This document shows, piece after piece, positions 7,970 to 16,544 of a stretch of DNA of 31,528 nucleotides. How positions within the stretch are numbered: position 1 is the stretch's first letter; every line of letters starts with the position of its first letter. The DNA lies in the NCBI GenBank assembly GCA_934292955.1, contig CAKQXZ010000023.1, positions 1 through 31,528 on the forward strand, read 5' to 3'. The DNA comes from an uncultured Clostridia bacterium (GTDB lineage Bacteria; Bacillota_A; Clostridia; Christensenellales; Borkfalkiaceae). Made by a program: the position numbers and the translations under genes. The notes below the pieces were generated by a model, which was not told where the DNA came from, searched no databases, and saw nothing but the letters and a program-made list of their open reading frames with translations.

Positions 7970-9304
7970 TCACTGAACGAACATCTGCGAAACGCGGACG
8001 TACGGCCCGCCGAAGCCTACGGGAAGCCCCGACTGCTCCATTTTTCCGCAACCGCCCGTTACGAAACTTAATAATTCTACTTTATCGGATAAGCCGTCTA
8101 TAAGTCCCAGAGTCGTAAACACGTCGCCGCTGATTACGCTGATTTTTGCGGGCGCGCCGATCTTGCCGTCTACGATTTCGTAAGCGACGTGGGGCGCGAT
8201 CGTAAACTTGCTCATACCCGAACCGTGGTTAATGCTCTTTATAAAATAGCCGTGTTTTACACCCGCGAAAAGTCCGTCTTTGGTGTAACCCCCCCTTTCT
8301 ATGTAAGTGGTGGTCATACGAACGATAGGCTCGTAGCCGCAATCGACGGCGCGCGCGTTACCGGTAAGTTTTTCTTTAAGGTAAGCCGCGGTTTCGCCGT
8401 CATGCAGTCTGCCCGTCAGAACGCCGTTTTTTATAAGATAGTTTTTGCGCGCGTGCGTGCCTTCGTCATCATACGGACAATAGCCGCAACCTTTTTCTTT
8501 GCCGCAGTCCACAATGGAAAGCAGCGGCGAAGCGACCGTTTTTCCGATAGTCCATTCTTTGGCGATACCTTCGTCGGCAAGCATGAAATCGGCTTCGGAC
8601 TTATGCCCGAACGACTCGTGCGCGAAAACTCCCGCAGCTTCGGGCGAAAGTATAACCGTGTAATTTCCGGGCTTTACTTCTTTTGCTTCGTTCGCGTAAT
8701 TTTTTTGTTCTTCGAACGCGCGCTTTACCGCGGCTTTTTTGCCGAGCAGTTTTTCAAACTCGGTTTCACCCTGCTGATAACGCGCCTGAAAATAATCGTT
8801 TTCGGTAACGAACGTGGTAGATAAAACTATGCCGCAGGTCTGATAGTCGTACTTAACGTACGCGCCTTTAGACGAACTGAATTCGTAAACCGAGTTTCTG
8901 TCTACATACCTGCCCGACGGCATTGCGCCTTTGAATTTTTCGACTTCTTTAAGATAAGAAAGGAGCAATTCTTCCTTTTCTTTGAAAGATACGTTTTTAA
9001 CCGAAACGGGGCCGAAAGTCATTTTTACGTCGGTGTTGACTTCGTACTTGCGCACTATCCTGTTAGACAAAATCTTTTTATTGCTTTTTGCCATAGCGTA
9101 CAGTTTGTCAAGCTCGGTCTGCACGTTTTCTAAATCGGTAGTCGAAGCGTAAAACCACATTTTACCGTCGAATACGCGTATGAACGCGCGCTTTTCTTCA
9201 CGCTCTTTCGCTTCCTGTTTACTGCCGTTCACATACGCGATGGTCGTCGTAAAACGCTCTTCCGTACGGACGTCGGCATAAAAATCCGGTTTGAATTTAT
9301 ACAT
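7970..9304 (-). CDS. tldD: TldD zinc metalloprotease catalytic subunit
   Basis: The 444-residue product carries HESFGH at residues 229-234, the HExxxH zinc-binding motif of TldD, in the usual setting (PEAAGVFAHESFGHKSEAD). A glycine/cysteine-rich segment (CGKEKGCGYCPYDDEGTHARK) and the C-terminal FVTGGCGK block also fit the family, as does the length. TldD/TldE act in the cytoplasm as a peptidase with a narrow internal chamber. AGGAG stands 5 bases before the ATG. The gene leads a two-gene operon with tldE and is separated from the antiporter gene upstream by 66 bases in which no clear promoter or terminator was seen. Confidence 0.9.
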   Translation of the reverse strand: MYKFKPDFYADVRTEERFTTTIAYVNGSKQEAKEREEKRAFIRVFDGKMWFYASTTDLENVQTELDKLYAMAKSNKKILSNRIVRKYEVNTDVKMTFGPVSVKNVSFKEKEELLLSYLKEVEKFKGAMPSGRYVDRNSVYEFSSSKGAYVKYDYQTCGIVLSTTFVTENDYFQARYQQGETEFEKLLGKKAAVKRAFEEQKNYANEAKEVKPGNYTVILSPEAAGVFAHESFGHKSEADFMLADEGIAKEWTIGKTVASPLLSIVDCGKEKGCGYCPYDDEGTHARKNYLIKNGVLTGRLHDGETAAYLKEKLTGNARAVDCGYEPIVRMTTTYIERGGYTKDGLFAGVKHGYFIKSINHGSGMSKFTIAPHVAYEIVDGKIGAPAKISVISGDVFTTLGLIDGLSDKVELLSFVTGGCGKMEQSGLPVGFGGPYVRVSQMFVQ

Positions 9305-9370
9305 CTTTTCTCCTGTATCGGTTGTTAACTTTATCGTGGTTGACTTTATAATGCACGGACAGCCTTGAAA

Positions 9371-10615
9371 TTACGCGGCTTCGCCTGCGGGCGTATCGTC
9401 CTTTTTGTGTTTTTTCGGTATTTCGATTTCACCCGCACGTTCGAGCGCCCATTTGGTAATCAACGGTCCGACTATCTCGTAAACGAGCGTCGCGCAAAGC
9501 GTTACGGTTACTATTATAGTGCTTAAACCCGCCGATTTGAGTTCGGGAGTAAGCGCGACTTTCTGCGCCATACCGATTGCTACGCCCGCTTGCGGTAAAA
9601 GCGTCAAGCCGAGATATTTCTGAACGTTGTGATCCGCGCGGACAAGCCTTGCGCCGATTCTTGCGCCGAAGTATTTGCCGAGCGAACGAACAACTATATA
9701 CACCACGCCTACAAGCCCTACGCTCGGAATAATGGTAAGGTCGAGTTCGGAACCCGAGATTATGAAGAAGAGCATGAACAGCGGAGCCGTCCATCTGTCC
9801 ATAATATCCATAATCGCGCCGCTTTCTTTATTGATATTGACGTACATAACGCCGATAGCCATACACGTAAGCAGGTCGGAAAGCTGGAACCCTTCGCCGA
9901 ACACGTTACTCAGCCCTACGCCCGCAAACACAGCGACTACGCAGAGCGAAATCCTGTTCGCGCGCGATTTGAACACTTTTGCCACAAAAGCAAGAATGGT
10001 TCCGATAAGCGCGCCGATGCCGAGCGAAGCGACTATTTCGAGCAAAGGAATTACGAGAATATCCATTACGTTGATCGGGTTGCCGCTCGCGAAAGTTTTT
10101 GCAAGAGCGAGTGATATGGCAAACACCATAAGCCCGATTGCGTCGTCGAACGCGACTACCGGAAGAAGAGTGTCTGTCACTATGCCGCGCGCCTTATACT
10201 GACGAACAACCATAAGCGTTGCCGCAGGGGCCGTTGCCGTAGCGATCGCGCCAAGGCAGATAGCTGTAGATATATGCATCTGACCGAGAAGAGCCAGTCC
10301 TATAAGCGCAAGGTCTACAACCAGCGCGGTAAACAGCGCCTGACATACGGTTATAACGACTACGCTTTTTCCTATTTCTTTAATGTGTTTGAGTTTGAAC
10401 GACGAACCTATCGAAAACGCAATAAAGCCGAGCGCGACGTCGTTAATTATATCGAGATTATCGAACGAAGTTACGCCGGCAAGTTTTACGAGATAGTGCA
10501 TTGCAAGCCCCGCAACGAGATATGCCGTTACGTTAGGCAGATTTATCAGTTTAGCCAAGCGGGTAAAAGCAAGCCCGATAGCCATAGCGACCGCAAGGCA
10601 AAGTATTGTATTCAT
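9371..10615 (-). CDS. CPA2-type cation/proton antiporter
   Basis: This is a 414-residue polytopic membrane protein with roughly 12 hydrophobic segments typical of monovalent cation:proton antiporters (Kef/NapA-like). The start at 10615 is preferred to 10684 because it directly follows the upstream stop, has GGAGGG 11 bases before it, and begins with a membrane segment as family members do. The helix with VVAFDDAIGLMVF (about residue 155) has the paired aspartates found in electrogenic Na+/H+ members of the family; Kef-type K+ exchangers usually lack the first one. No cytoplasmic NAD-binding (RCK) domain follows; the tail is short and charged. The small PII-like gene ends one base before this start, so the two are translationally coupled and probably regulated together. 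Ion specificity cannot be read from sequence alone. Confidence 0.85.
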   Translation of the reverse strand: MNTILCLAVAMAIGLAFTRLAKLINLPNVTAYLVAGLAMHYLVKLAGVTSFDNLDIINDVALGFIAFSIGSSFKLKHIKEIGKSVVVITVCQALFTALVVDLALIGLALLGQMHISTAICLGAIATATAPAATLMVVRQYKARGIVTDTLLPVVAFDDAIGLMVFAISLALAKTFASGNPINVMDILVIPLLEIVASLGIGALIGTILAFVAKVFKSRANRISLCVVAVFAGVGLSNVFGEGFQLSDLLTCMAIGVMYVNINKESGAIMDIMDRWTAPLFMLFFIISGSELDLTIIPSVGLVGVVYIVVRSLGKYFGARIGARLVRADHNVQKYLGLTLLPQAGVAIGMAQKVALTPELKSAGLSTIIVTVTLCATLVYEIVGPLITKWALERAGEIEIPKKHKKDDTPAGEAA

Positions 10616-10616
10616 C

Positions 10617-10952
10617 TCAGTCGATTCCCTCCGCAAATACCAACGGCACAGCAAACATAATGCCCACTTTGTGCTTGATTTCATCGGTTACGCTTCTGAC
10701 GATTTTCTTAACTTCTTCAAGCCTTTCTTCGTGTATTATGCAAGTAACCACATAATTGGAATCGTGCGGATACTCGACAACGTGCCTTAACCCCGTGAAT
10801 GCGGGAATATGCTCGTCTTTATTGTCGAGCAGAGCCGATTTAAGGCTTTGTGCGGGAAGAACCACGCCTTTTATTCCGTTCTTTCTGAGTGCGGAAAACA
10901 ATGCGTAAGCGTCTTCGTTTTTGGATAGTATAACCTGAAACATATACTCCAT
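10617..10952 (-). CDS. Small PII-like (ferredoxin-fold) protein paired with the antiporter
   Basis: The 111-residue product has the predicted strand-helix-strand-strand-helix-strand order of PII/GlnB-like or CutA-like trimeric proteins. MFQVILSK is a first strand, an amphipathic helix follows, then KGVVLPA, YVVTCIIHEE, the helix LEEVKKIVRSVTDEI and a final strand GIMFAVPL. It lacks the GlnB signature sequences I would recognise, so assignment rests on fold pattern and context. Its stop is one base from the start of the antiporter gene. PII-like partners of transporters are known to bind nucleotides and gate or tether the transporter, and that is the inferred job here. AGGAG lies about 11 bases before the ATG; the ATG three codons further (MFQ) is an alternative start. 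Confidence 0.6.
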   Translation of the reverse strand: MEYMFQVILSKNEDAYALFSALRKNGIKGVVLPAQSLKSALLDNKDEHIPAFTGLRHVVEYPHDSNYVVTCIIHEERLEEVKKIVRSVTDEIKHKVGIMFAVPLVFAEGID

Positions 10953-11069
10953 AAAAACATCATCTCCTGATATAAAAAGTTTCGTTATTGTTCGGGGGCT
11001 GAACCTTAGCGATTTAACCCCGATTATTTTTTAACCGGGGATACTGACATCCCCGGCAGAAAAATCATA
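10953..11069 (-). promoter_or_regulatory. Structured leader ahead of the PII-like/antiporter pair
   Basis: Between the orphan membrane-protein gene and this pair lies a stretch rich in complementary G/C runs. CCGGGGAT/ATCCCCGG forms a perfect 8-bp stem (11035-11056) and CGGGG/CCCCG a second one (10993-11022). The segments can also pair crosswise, since the ATCCCCGG arm is complementary to both G-runs. No U-tract follows on minus, so a plain terminator is not convincing. It could be a terminator variant, an attenuator or a riboswitch-like leader; I do not recognise a known class. Confidence 0.4.
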
Positions 11070-12005
11070 TTACAGATAGGTCAGTAAGTCTGCGTTTTTG
11101 CGCTTTTCTCTGGGCGAAACAACGGTTTCGTAATCGACATAGTAACTTCTGCCGTTCATCATGTAGTAATCCACAAGCCGTATAGCCGTGAAATACAGCG
11201 AAGTAAGCGGCACCGAAACGATAAGCCCGATATATAGCGTGAACATTCCGAACGACAAGTTAATGTAGAAAAACAGCAGCAACATGAACGAGTAACCGCC
11301 GAGAAGAGTCGAAAAATTTCTTTCGCTCGGAACGGTAGTTATAAACGCCCGCCCTACGCTCTTTTTACCGCAAACGATGTTAGGCAAAAATGCCGAAAGC
11401 AAAGTATGTTTAAGCGACAGACCGAATACAAGCACCGCCGCCGAAATGATTATCGCAAATATCGAAATATACGACAACGTGTAAACGGATATACCTATTG
11501 CGGCCGTAAAAATAACGCAGTCCGCAGCAAGATTAAGCACGGTTGATATAAACGCGTATAGGGCTGTTTTCCCGGGCGTAGAAAAAAATGTCGGCAAAAA
11601 CAACGGTTTATTCATAGACGACATAAACCCGTCGAGTAAGGTTGCGAAAGCGTAATCGCCGCACTCGCACACAAAGCGCAATACGACTATCATAAGTCCG
11701 GTTTCGGATACAACCCAGATAAGATTTTGGCGTTCGGCGATAATCATTTTTGCAAATGCATCGAAAGCGGGACGCAAAAGCTCGGTTTCAAGACCGTTGC
11801 CGGATAAAAATCGTTGCAAAAGGCTTACTATCGCGTCACGCAGCGCAAGCGTTTCCTGCGCATAAATAAGCGGGCGCAGGTCGGAAAGCACGGCAAAATA
11901 GCCTATAAGAGCGAAAACCGCAAAACAGATAAATCTGTAAAGTACGATTTTATATAAAGTGCTTACGTTGGAAAGCAGTATTCTGAAAGCGTTTTTTATG
12001 CGCAT
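11070..12005 (-). CDS. Polytopic membrane protein of unknown function
   Basis: The 311-residue protein has about six hydrophobic segments (for example RFICFAVFALIGYFAVLS, LIWVVSETGLMIVVLRF, ISIFAIIISAAVLVFGLSL, LLLFFYINLSFGMFTLYIGLIVSV) and a basic C-terminal tail. It shows no transporter or enzyme motif that I can name. AAGGGG lies about 7 bases before the ATG. It is preceded by a leader of about 175 bases and a near-perfect sigma-A promoter, which suggests strong and possibly regulated expression. A hairpin-rich stretch separates it from the antiporter pair, so it may be a single-gene unit. Confidence 0.75.
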   Translation of the reverse strand: MRIKNAFRILLSNVSTLYKIVLYRFICFAVFALIGYFAVLSDLRPLIYAQETLALRDAIVSLLQRFLSGNGLETELLRPAFDAFAKMIIAERQNLIWVVSETGLMIVVLRFVCECGDYAFATLLDGFMSSMNKPLFLPTFFSTPGKTALYAFISTVLNLAADCVIFTAAIGISVYTLSYISIFAIIISAAVLVFGLSLKHTLLSAFLPNIVCGKKSVGRAFITTVPSERNFSTLLGGYSFMLLLFFYINLSFGMFTLYIGLIVSVPLTSLYFTAIRLVDYYMMNGRSYYVDYETVVSPREKRKNADLLTYL

Positions 12006-12181
12006 TGTTACCCCTTTACCGCTTTTTCGTAAAAGCGATGCCGCCGACCTTCATAAAATAATTATAAGACGCGATTTATAAAACCCGCAAACGGGTAGCA
12101 GCCGATTTGTTTTTGCGTCTGAAAGTCTTGCATGTTTTTTTTCGTTCCGATTATTCGGGATCGGCTCTGTTCGTTTTTAAT
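12006..12181 (-). promoter_or_regulatory. Long 5' leader with competing hairpins
   Basis: The transcript expected from the promoter at 12188-12216 has an untranslated leader of about 175 bases. In transcript sense, AGCCGAT (12166-12160) can pair locally with ATCGG (12151-12147) or with the distant ATCGGCT (12106-12100). Right after the distant arm comes the hairpin ACCCG-TTTG-CGGGT (12096-12083) followed by TTTATAAAT, a weak terminator-like element. Two exclusive pairings next to a terminator-like hairpin are the classic layout of an attenuator or riboswitch. A short sRNA ending near 12080 is the alternative. No known class was recognised. Confidence 0.4.
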
Positions 12182-12187
12182 AATTCA

Positions 12188-12216
12188 ATTATAGTCGCGT
12201 GCGCAAGATATGTCAA
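12188..12216 (-). promoter_or_regulatory. Consensus sigma-A promoter for the orphan membrane protein
   Basis: On minus, a perfect TTGACA (12216-12211) and a perfect TATAAT (12193-12188) are separated by exactly 17 bases. Transcription would start near 12181. This is the best promoter match in the window on the minus strand. Confidence 0.8.
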
Positions 12217-12221
12217 CTAAG

Positions 12222-12758
12222 TCAGTTGTTTGCGAAAAATTTTTCGTATTCGGCAATGGCGGAATTTATCGTTTCTATCGCCTTATCCCTGCCGCTTACC
12301 TGTTCGACTGCCGTATGCATGCCTTCGAGATTTTTATACACCGTGAAGAAATGTCGCATCTCTTCGAATATGTGAGCGGGCAACTGCGATATGTCGGTAT
12401 AGTGATTGTAGGTCGGATCGGAGAACGGAATGGCGATGATTTTTTCGTCGAATCTGCCGTTGTCTATCATGGCGATCATGCCGATAGGATACGCTCTGCA
12501 AAGGGTGAGCGGGTCGAGTTCTTCCGAACACAATAAAAGCACGTCGAGCGGGTCGCCGTCGTCGCCGAGCGTTCTCGGAATAAATCCGTAATTTGCGGGA
12601 TAATGGGTTGACGTGTACAGTATTCTGTCAAGAATTATGTAGCCCGTCTGCTTATCGAGTTCGTACTTTTTCTTGCTGCCTTTGCTTATTTCTATTACGC
12701 ACAGAAAGTCTTCCGCGGTAATTCTGTCTTTAGATACGTCGTGCCACAAATTAGACAT
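12222..12758 (-). CDS. ppa: Inorganic pyrophosphatase (family I)
   Basis: The 178-residue protein matches family I soluble pyrophosphatases, which hydrolyse pyrophosphate to phosphate in the cytoplasm with Mg2+ and so pull biosynthetic reactions forward. The signature DGDPLDVL lies at residues 67-74, with the metal-binding aspartates in place. The upstream YPANYGFIP and the later [15 protein letters not shown] segment also fit. Length is normal for bacteria. GGGAGA precedes the ATG. It is a single gene or the end of a unit with the 2H phosphoesterase 69 bases upstream. Clostridia often use membrane-bound or family II enzymes instead, but the motif here is clear. Confidence 0.92.
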   Translation of the reverse strand: MSNLWHDVSKDRITAEDFLCVIEISKGSKKKYELDKQTGYIILDRILYTSTHYPANYGFIPRTLGDDGDPLDVLLLCSEELDPLTLCRAYPIGMIAMIDNGRFDEKIIAIPFSDPTYNHYTDISQLPAHIFEEMRHFFTVYKNLEGMHTAVEQVSGRDKAIETINSAIAEYEKFFANN

Positions 12759-12827
12759 TTTTTATTCTCCCATATGATTTTATGTAAAACGTAAATACCT
12801 TAAAAATTTCGCATTATATATGCGATT

Positions 12828-13382
12828 TTACAAGTTATTATGTTTAACGCAATTACTGAAGTCGATTGTTTTTATTATTTTGAAATCGTTTGTTTTGCCT
12901 TTTTCCGATACGGCTATACCCGCTTTTTCCGCTTTAAGCATTGCGGGAACTTTTGCCGTTTTTACTTCTTCATAAAACTCTTTCGCCGTTTCTTCGTTGC
13001 CTATAAAAAGCGTGGAATGGAACTTGAAATCGGTATCGTATTCGTGAATGGTAACGCCGAATTTTTTACCTAAAAGACGGTTCATGTCGTTCTGAATTTT
13101 AATCAGTTCTTTGCACTTGTCCATTCTTACCCACACTATTATTCCGTCTTGTTCGACGGTTTTAACCGGTATAGAAAACGGGATAAGTTTCGAATAATAA
13201 TCGGTAAGAAAATCTATCGCGTCCCGATATTTTTCTTCGGGAACGTAAAAAGAAATCTTCACCGAAACGTGCTGCGGAAAGTCAAACAATGTTGGAACTC
13301 CGATCTTTTTTTCGGCTGCGATCGCCTTGGCTTTAACTTCGTTCAACTGCCCTTCCACAATTATTCCCGACCAGATATACAT
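12828..13382 (-). CDS. 2H phosphoesterase (2'-5' RNA ligase-like)
   Basis: The 184-residue product has the two tandem HxS/T motifs that define the 2H phosphoesterase superfamily: HVSVK at residues 38-42 and HSTLF at 122-126, each in a strand context. Family members open cyclic phosphates of nucleotides or RNA ends, or form 2'-5' linkages; the substrate cannot be told from sequence. AAGGGG lies 7 bases before the ATG. An overlapping out-of-frame ATG just upstream is not used. It lies between fhs and ppa with short gaps on both sides (64 and 69 bases), so it may share their transcript. Confidence 0.75.
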   Translation of the reverse strand: MYIWSGIIVEGQLNEVKAKAIAAEKKIGVPTLFDFPQHVSVKISFYVPEEKYRDAIDFLTDYYSKLIPFSIPVKTVEQDGIIVWVRMDKCKELIKIQNDMNRLLGKKFGVTIHEYDTDFKFHSTLFIGNEETAKEFYEEVKTAKVPAMLKAEKAGIAVSEKGKTNDFKIIKTIDFSNCVKHNNL

Positions 13383-13446
13383 TTCATTTCCCCTTTTTGT
13401 TTACTTTCGATTTTAATCTTCTCGGCCCGTCCGCTTGCCGTAAAAA

Positions 13447-15120
13447 TTAAAACAGCCCGTAAATTTTCCCGTTTTCGTCAACGTCGATATTTTCCGCTGC
13501 GGGATGAACGGGGAGCCCCGGCATCGTCAGAATATCGCCGAGATAGACCACTATAAAGCCCGCGCCCGCGCTAACCTTAACGCGCTTTACCGTAACGCGG
13601 AAACCCGACGGAGCGCACAGTTTTGACGGATCGTCCGAAAAACTGTACTGCGTTTTGGCAATGCACACGGGCAGATTTTTGAATCCGTCGCGCTCGGCGG
13701 CGGCTATTCCCTTTCCGGCTTCTTCGGTATAATCCGCGCCGTCGCCATGATAAACGTTTCTGACTACGCTTTCTATTTTACTCTTTATATCTGAGTTCGT
13801 ATCGTAGCAACAGGTAAACGTTTTCGTGTTGTTATCTATCGCTTGTATAACGGCGCGGGCAAGTTCTCTCGCACCCTTGCCGCCTTTCGCCCAAACGTCG
13901 GCTACAACCGCTTTTACTCCGATTTCCGCGCATTTATCGACCACTAAGTCGAGTTCGGCCTTTGTATCGCTTACAAACCTATTTACGGCGACCACGCAAG
14001 GCAGATTATATACTTTTGTAACGTTAGAAACGTGTCGGAAAAGATTGGGCAATCCTTTTTCGAGCGCGTCGACGTTTTCCTTTTTAAGATCGTCGAAAGC
14101 AACGCCCCCGTGCATTTTAAGGGCGCGTACTGTCGCAACGACCACGCAGCATGACGGAGTAATCCCGCTCTTTCTGCACTTTATATCGAAGAATTTTTCC
14201 GCGCCGAGATCTGCTCCGAATCCCGCTTCGGTAACGACGTAATCAGCCGTTTTAACCGCAAGTTTTGTTGCCGCCACCGAATTACATCCGTGCGCGATAT
14301 TGGCAAACGGTCCGCCGTGAACGAACGCGGGCGTGCCGCCTAAAGTCTGCACGAGATTGGGTTTCATCGCTTCCACAAGCAGAGCCGCCATAGCCCCCGC
14401 CGCTTTAAGTTCGCCGCAGGTTACGGGCTTGCCGTCGGTATTATAGCCGATAACAATGGAAGAAAGCCGTTTTTTAAGGTCGGCAATGTCGGTTGCAAGG
14501 CACAAAACAGCCATAACTTCGGATGCGACGGTTATATCGAATCCGTCTTTACGCTCCACGCCGTTTTTCGCGCCGCCCTGTCCGTCCGTAATAAAACGAA
14601 GTTGGCGGTCGTTCATATCCACGCAACGCTTCCATGTAATATTGTTAACGTCTATTTTTAGCGCGTTGCCCTGCATAATGTGGTTATCTATCATCGCCGC
14701 GAGCAGATTGTTTGCCGCCCCTACGGCGTGAATATCGCCCGTAAAATGCAGATTTATGTTTTCCATAGGCACTATTTGCGAACGACCGCCGCCGGCCGCG
14801 CCGCCTTTCACCCCGAACACGGGACCGAGCGACGGTTCGCGCAGACAGACAAGCGTGTTTTTACCTTCGAGCGTAAGCCCGTCCGCAAGACCTATGGTCA
14901 TAGTTGTTTTGCCTTCGCCCGCCTTTGTGGGCGTAATTGCCGTTACCAGAACGACTTTACCCTTTTCTTTTAAGTCTTTCGCATAAGCGGGATCGACTTT
15001 TGCGATATATTTTCCGTAGCACGACAAATAATCGGACGGAATATCCGCTTTTTTCGCAATACTTTTTATCTGCTTCATTTTATAGCTTTGCGCTATTTCG
15101 AGATCGGTTTTATATTTCAT
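13447..15120 (-). CDS. fhs: Formate-tetrahydrofolate ligase
   Basis: The enzyme joins formate to tetrahydrofolate with ATP, giving 10-formyl-THF for purine synthesis or the methyl branch of acetogenesis. The 557-residue product has the family length, the P-loop [11 protein letters not shown] near residues 63-73, and the conserved [18 protein letters not shown] and [20 protein letters not shown] blocks. I chose the start at 15120 rather than the ATG at 15126, because the AAGGTGA ribosome site touches the first ATG but is 6 bases from the second. The TPK stop at 15127-15129 adjoins the first ATG, so the two genes are translationally coupled. The run mtnN-TPK-fhs groups methyl-cycle, thiamine and one-carbon functions in one operon. 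Confidence 0.95.
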   Translation of the reverse strand: MKYKTDLEIAQSYKMKQIKSIAKKADIPSDYLSCYGKYIAKVDPAYAKDLKEKGKVVLVTAITPTKAGEGKTTMTIGLADGLTLEGKNTLVCLREPSLGPVFGVKGGAAGGGRSQIVPMENINLHFTGDIHAVGAANNLLAAMIDNHIMQGNALKIDVNNITWKRCVDMNDRQLRFITDGQGGAKNGVERKDGFDITVASEVMAVLCLATDIADLKKRLSSIVIGYNTDGKPVTCGELKAAGAMAALLVEAMKPNLVQTLGGTPAFVHGGPFANIAHGCNSVAATKLAVKTADYVVTEAGFGADLGAEKFFDIKCRKSGITPSCCVVVATVRALKMHGGVAFDDLKKENVDALEKGLPNLFRHVSNVTKVYNLPCVVAVNRFVSDTKAELDLVVDKCAEIGVKAVVADVWAKGGKGARELARAVIQAIDNNTKTFTCCYDTNSDIKSKIESVVRNVYHGDGADYTEEAGKGIAAAERDGFKNLPVCIAKTQYSFSDDPSKLCAPSGFRVTVKRVKVSAGAGFIVVYLGDILTMPGLPVHPAAENIDVDENGKIYGLF

Positions 15121-15126
15121 CGTCAT

Positions 15127-15780
15127 TCACCTTTTTATTCTGTCAAATTGCTCGTTATCGAAAATATCGGCGGAAAATATCACGACGGTCGGCTGTTCGG
15201 CGGAAATTTCGGCGGTTTTGCCGATAAATTCGTTTCCGCAGCCCAGCGGATAATCGTAAGTTATTTCCCCGTCGTATTCGTATTTCATGCCCGAAATTAT
15301 TGTTTTTGCGCGTTCTCCGTAAGAAAAAACCGAAAGTTTTCCGCTGCACTTTGCAGAAAAAATCAGTTTTTCGTTACAGATAATGGTTATTACGCGGTCG
15401 CCGTCGTACATATATGCGCATTTGCCCTTTTTTGCAAGCCGACAAAGCACCGAAATATTAGCAAGCGTATGATCGCATTCTCCGCCCGCCGCGCAATAAA
15501 GAAAAAACTTGTTATACCCGAGTTCTTCAGCCGCTTTGACCGCCGCAAGAGTATCGGTATCGTCTTTTTCTTTGGGCAATAAAGTAACGTTTTCGCCGCT
15601 CGGAACAAAACCCAGCGAATCGAAATCGCCGATTACCGCGTCGTAAGCAATGCCTGCCTCGCGGCAATATTTAAGCCCGCCGTCGGCTGCAATAACGTAA
15701 TCTTCGTCTTTTTTTACGAACAGTCTGCTTTTTTCGCCCGCGCATACTATGCGGACAAAACCATTTTTGTTATCGCTCAT
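15127..15780 (-). CDS. Thiamine pyrophosphokinase
   Basis: TPK transfers pyrophosphate from ATP to thiamine to make the cofactor thiamine diphosphate. The 217-residue product has the family motifs in order: VIAADGGLKY near residue 29-38, AVIGDFDSLG at 48-57 and KEKDDTDT at 70-77, followed by the GGECDHTLANISVL segment. Length is typical. There is no strong ribosome-binding site, but the start lies two bases after the mtnN stop, consistent with coupled translation. It is the middle gene of mtnN-TPK-fhs. No thiamine (TPP) riboswitch was recognised upstream, which fits a salvage role within a constitutive operon. Confidence 0.92.
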   Translation of the reverse strand: MSDNKNGFVRIVCAGEKSRLFVKKDEDYVIAADGGLKYCREAGIAYDAVIGDFDSLGFVPSGENVTLLPKEKDDTDTLAAVKAAEELGYNKFFLYCAAGGECDHTLANISVLCRLAKKGKCAYMYDGDRVITIICNEKLIFSAKCSGKLSVFSYGERAKTIISGMKYEYDGEITYDYPLGCGNEFIGKTAEISAEQPTVVIFSADIFDNEQFDRIKR

Positions 15781-15782
15781 CG

Positions 15783-16457
15783 TTATAAACTTTTAAGAAT
15801 TTTTTCAATAAGTTCGGTATGCTTTTCGGCGGCAATCGTAGAAAAACGATCGTAATCCATTGCCAAGCAATCGTCGCTTACGGTCTTTATTATAACGCAC
15901 GGAGTGTTGTTGCGGTTTGCCGTCAGAAGCACGCCGGCAGACTCCATTTCGCAGATATCCGCGCCGTACTTTTTAACCAGTTCGGCTTTGTCGCTTTCTT
16001 CGGCAATGAATTTATCACCAGATGCGCAGACCGCCGTAACGATTTCGGGGTCGAGCGACATAACGAGTTTTTGCGGATATTCGGGCGCGGGAATGTAAAC
16101 TGTTTCGTACTCGGAATACTTGCCCGCTTCTACGTTATCTATAGCCGACGTGTCGAATTGATAATGCACGACCGATTTAACCACCGCCGTCTGTAATAAT
16201 TTCATTTTATCGCCGAGTTTGCCGCATATTCCGAAGTTCAAAATAAAATCCACAGAAAAGGCGGTTATAAGGTACTGCGTCGCGGCGGCGGCGGCAATTT
16301 CGCCTACGCCTGAGCGCATTATGTATAAAGTCTTATCGGCGTATCTTGCGCGATATACTTCGTATGCGGAATTATGCACCAACCTTTCCGATTCGCTGAC
16401 CACCCGCATAATACCCGTCATTTCTTTGTCCATTGCTATTATAAGTCCGATTTTCAT
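15783..16457 (-). CDS. mtnN: 5'-methylthioadenosine/S-adenosylhomocysteine nucleosidase
   Basis: The enzyme removes adenine from methylthioadenosine and S-adenosylhomocysteine, clearing by-products of SAM use. The 224-residue sequence has Glu12 in the MDKEM start region, NFGICGKLGD near 74, the purine-binding EMESAGV motif (Glu170-Met171-Glu172) and the catalytic aspartate in KTVSDD (Asp195), all at the positions expected from the E. coli enzyme (Glu12, Glu174, Asp197). AGGGG precedes the ATG. It heads the mtnN-TPK-fhs operon and is transcribed away from the PuuD-like gene, sharing an 87-base divergent promoter region. Confidence 0.92.
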   Translation of the reverse strand: MKIGLIIAMDKEMTGIMRVVSESERLVHNSAYEVYRARYADKTLYIMRSGVGEIAAAAATQYLITAFSVDFILNFGICGKLGDKMKLLQTAVVKSVVHYQFDTSAIDNVEAGKYSEYETVYIPAPEYPQKLVMSLDPEIVTAVCASGDKFIAEESDKAELVKKYGADICEMESAGVLLTANRNNTPCVIIKTVSDDCLAMDYDRFSTIAAEKHTELIEKILKSL

Positions 16458-16510
16458 GATTGCCCCTATGTGAGTTACTGTTGTAAACTTATTTATATAA
16501 AAAATTGTTG

Positions 16511-16527
16511 TAACCTATTGTAGGTTA
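16511..16527. promoter_or_regulatory. Perfect palindrome, possible operator
   Basis: TAACCTA-TTG-TAGGTTA is a perfect inverted repeat with 7-bp arms and a 3-base centre, 17 bases before the start of the PuuD-like gene and inside the divergent region shared with mtnN. Such symmetry fits a dimeric repressor site. It overlaps the place of a -35 box if TATCAT at 16534-16539 is the -10. No regulator gene lies nearby. Confidence 0.5.
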
Positions 16528-16544
16528 ACGCCGTATCATACAAT

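Noticed and set aside
8189..8824. 211-codon plus-strand frame opposite tldD
   Set aside because: Shadow of tldD, which has an HExxxH motif and family-wide conservation; the shadow has no recognisable domain.
10616..10684. Longer start (ATG at 10684) of the antiporter
   Set aside because: It overlaps the PII-like gene by 68 bases and adds 23 residues ahead of the first helix. The ATG at 10615 has GGAGGG upstream.
15781..16544. SAM or TPP riboswitch for mtnN-TPK-fhs
   Set aside because: The 87-base divergent region is too short for these and shows none of their conserved helices.
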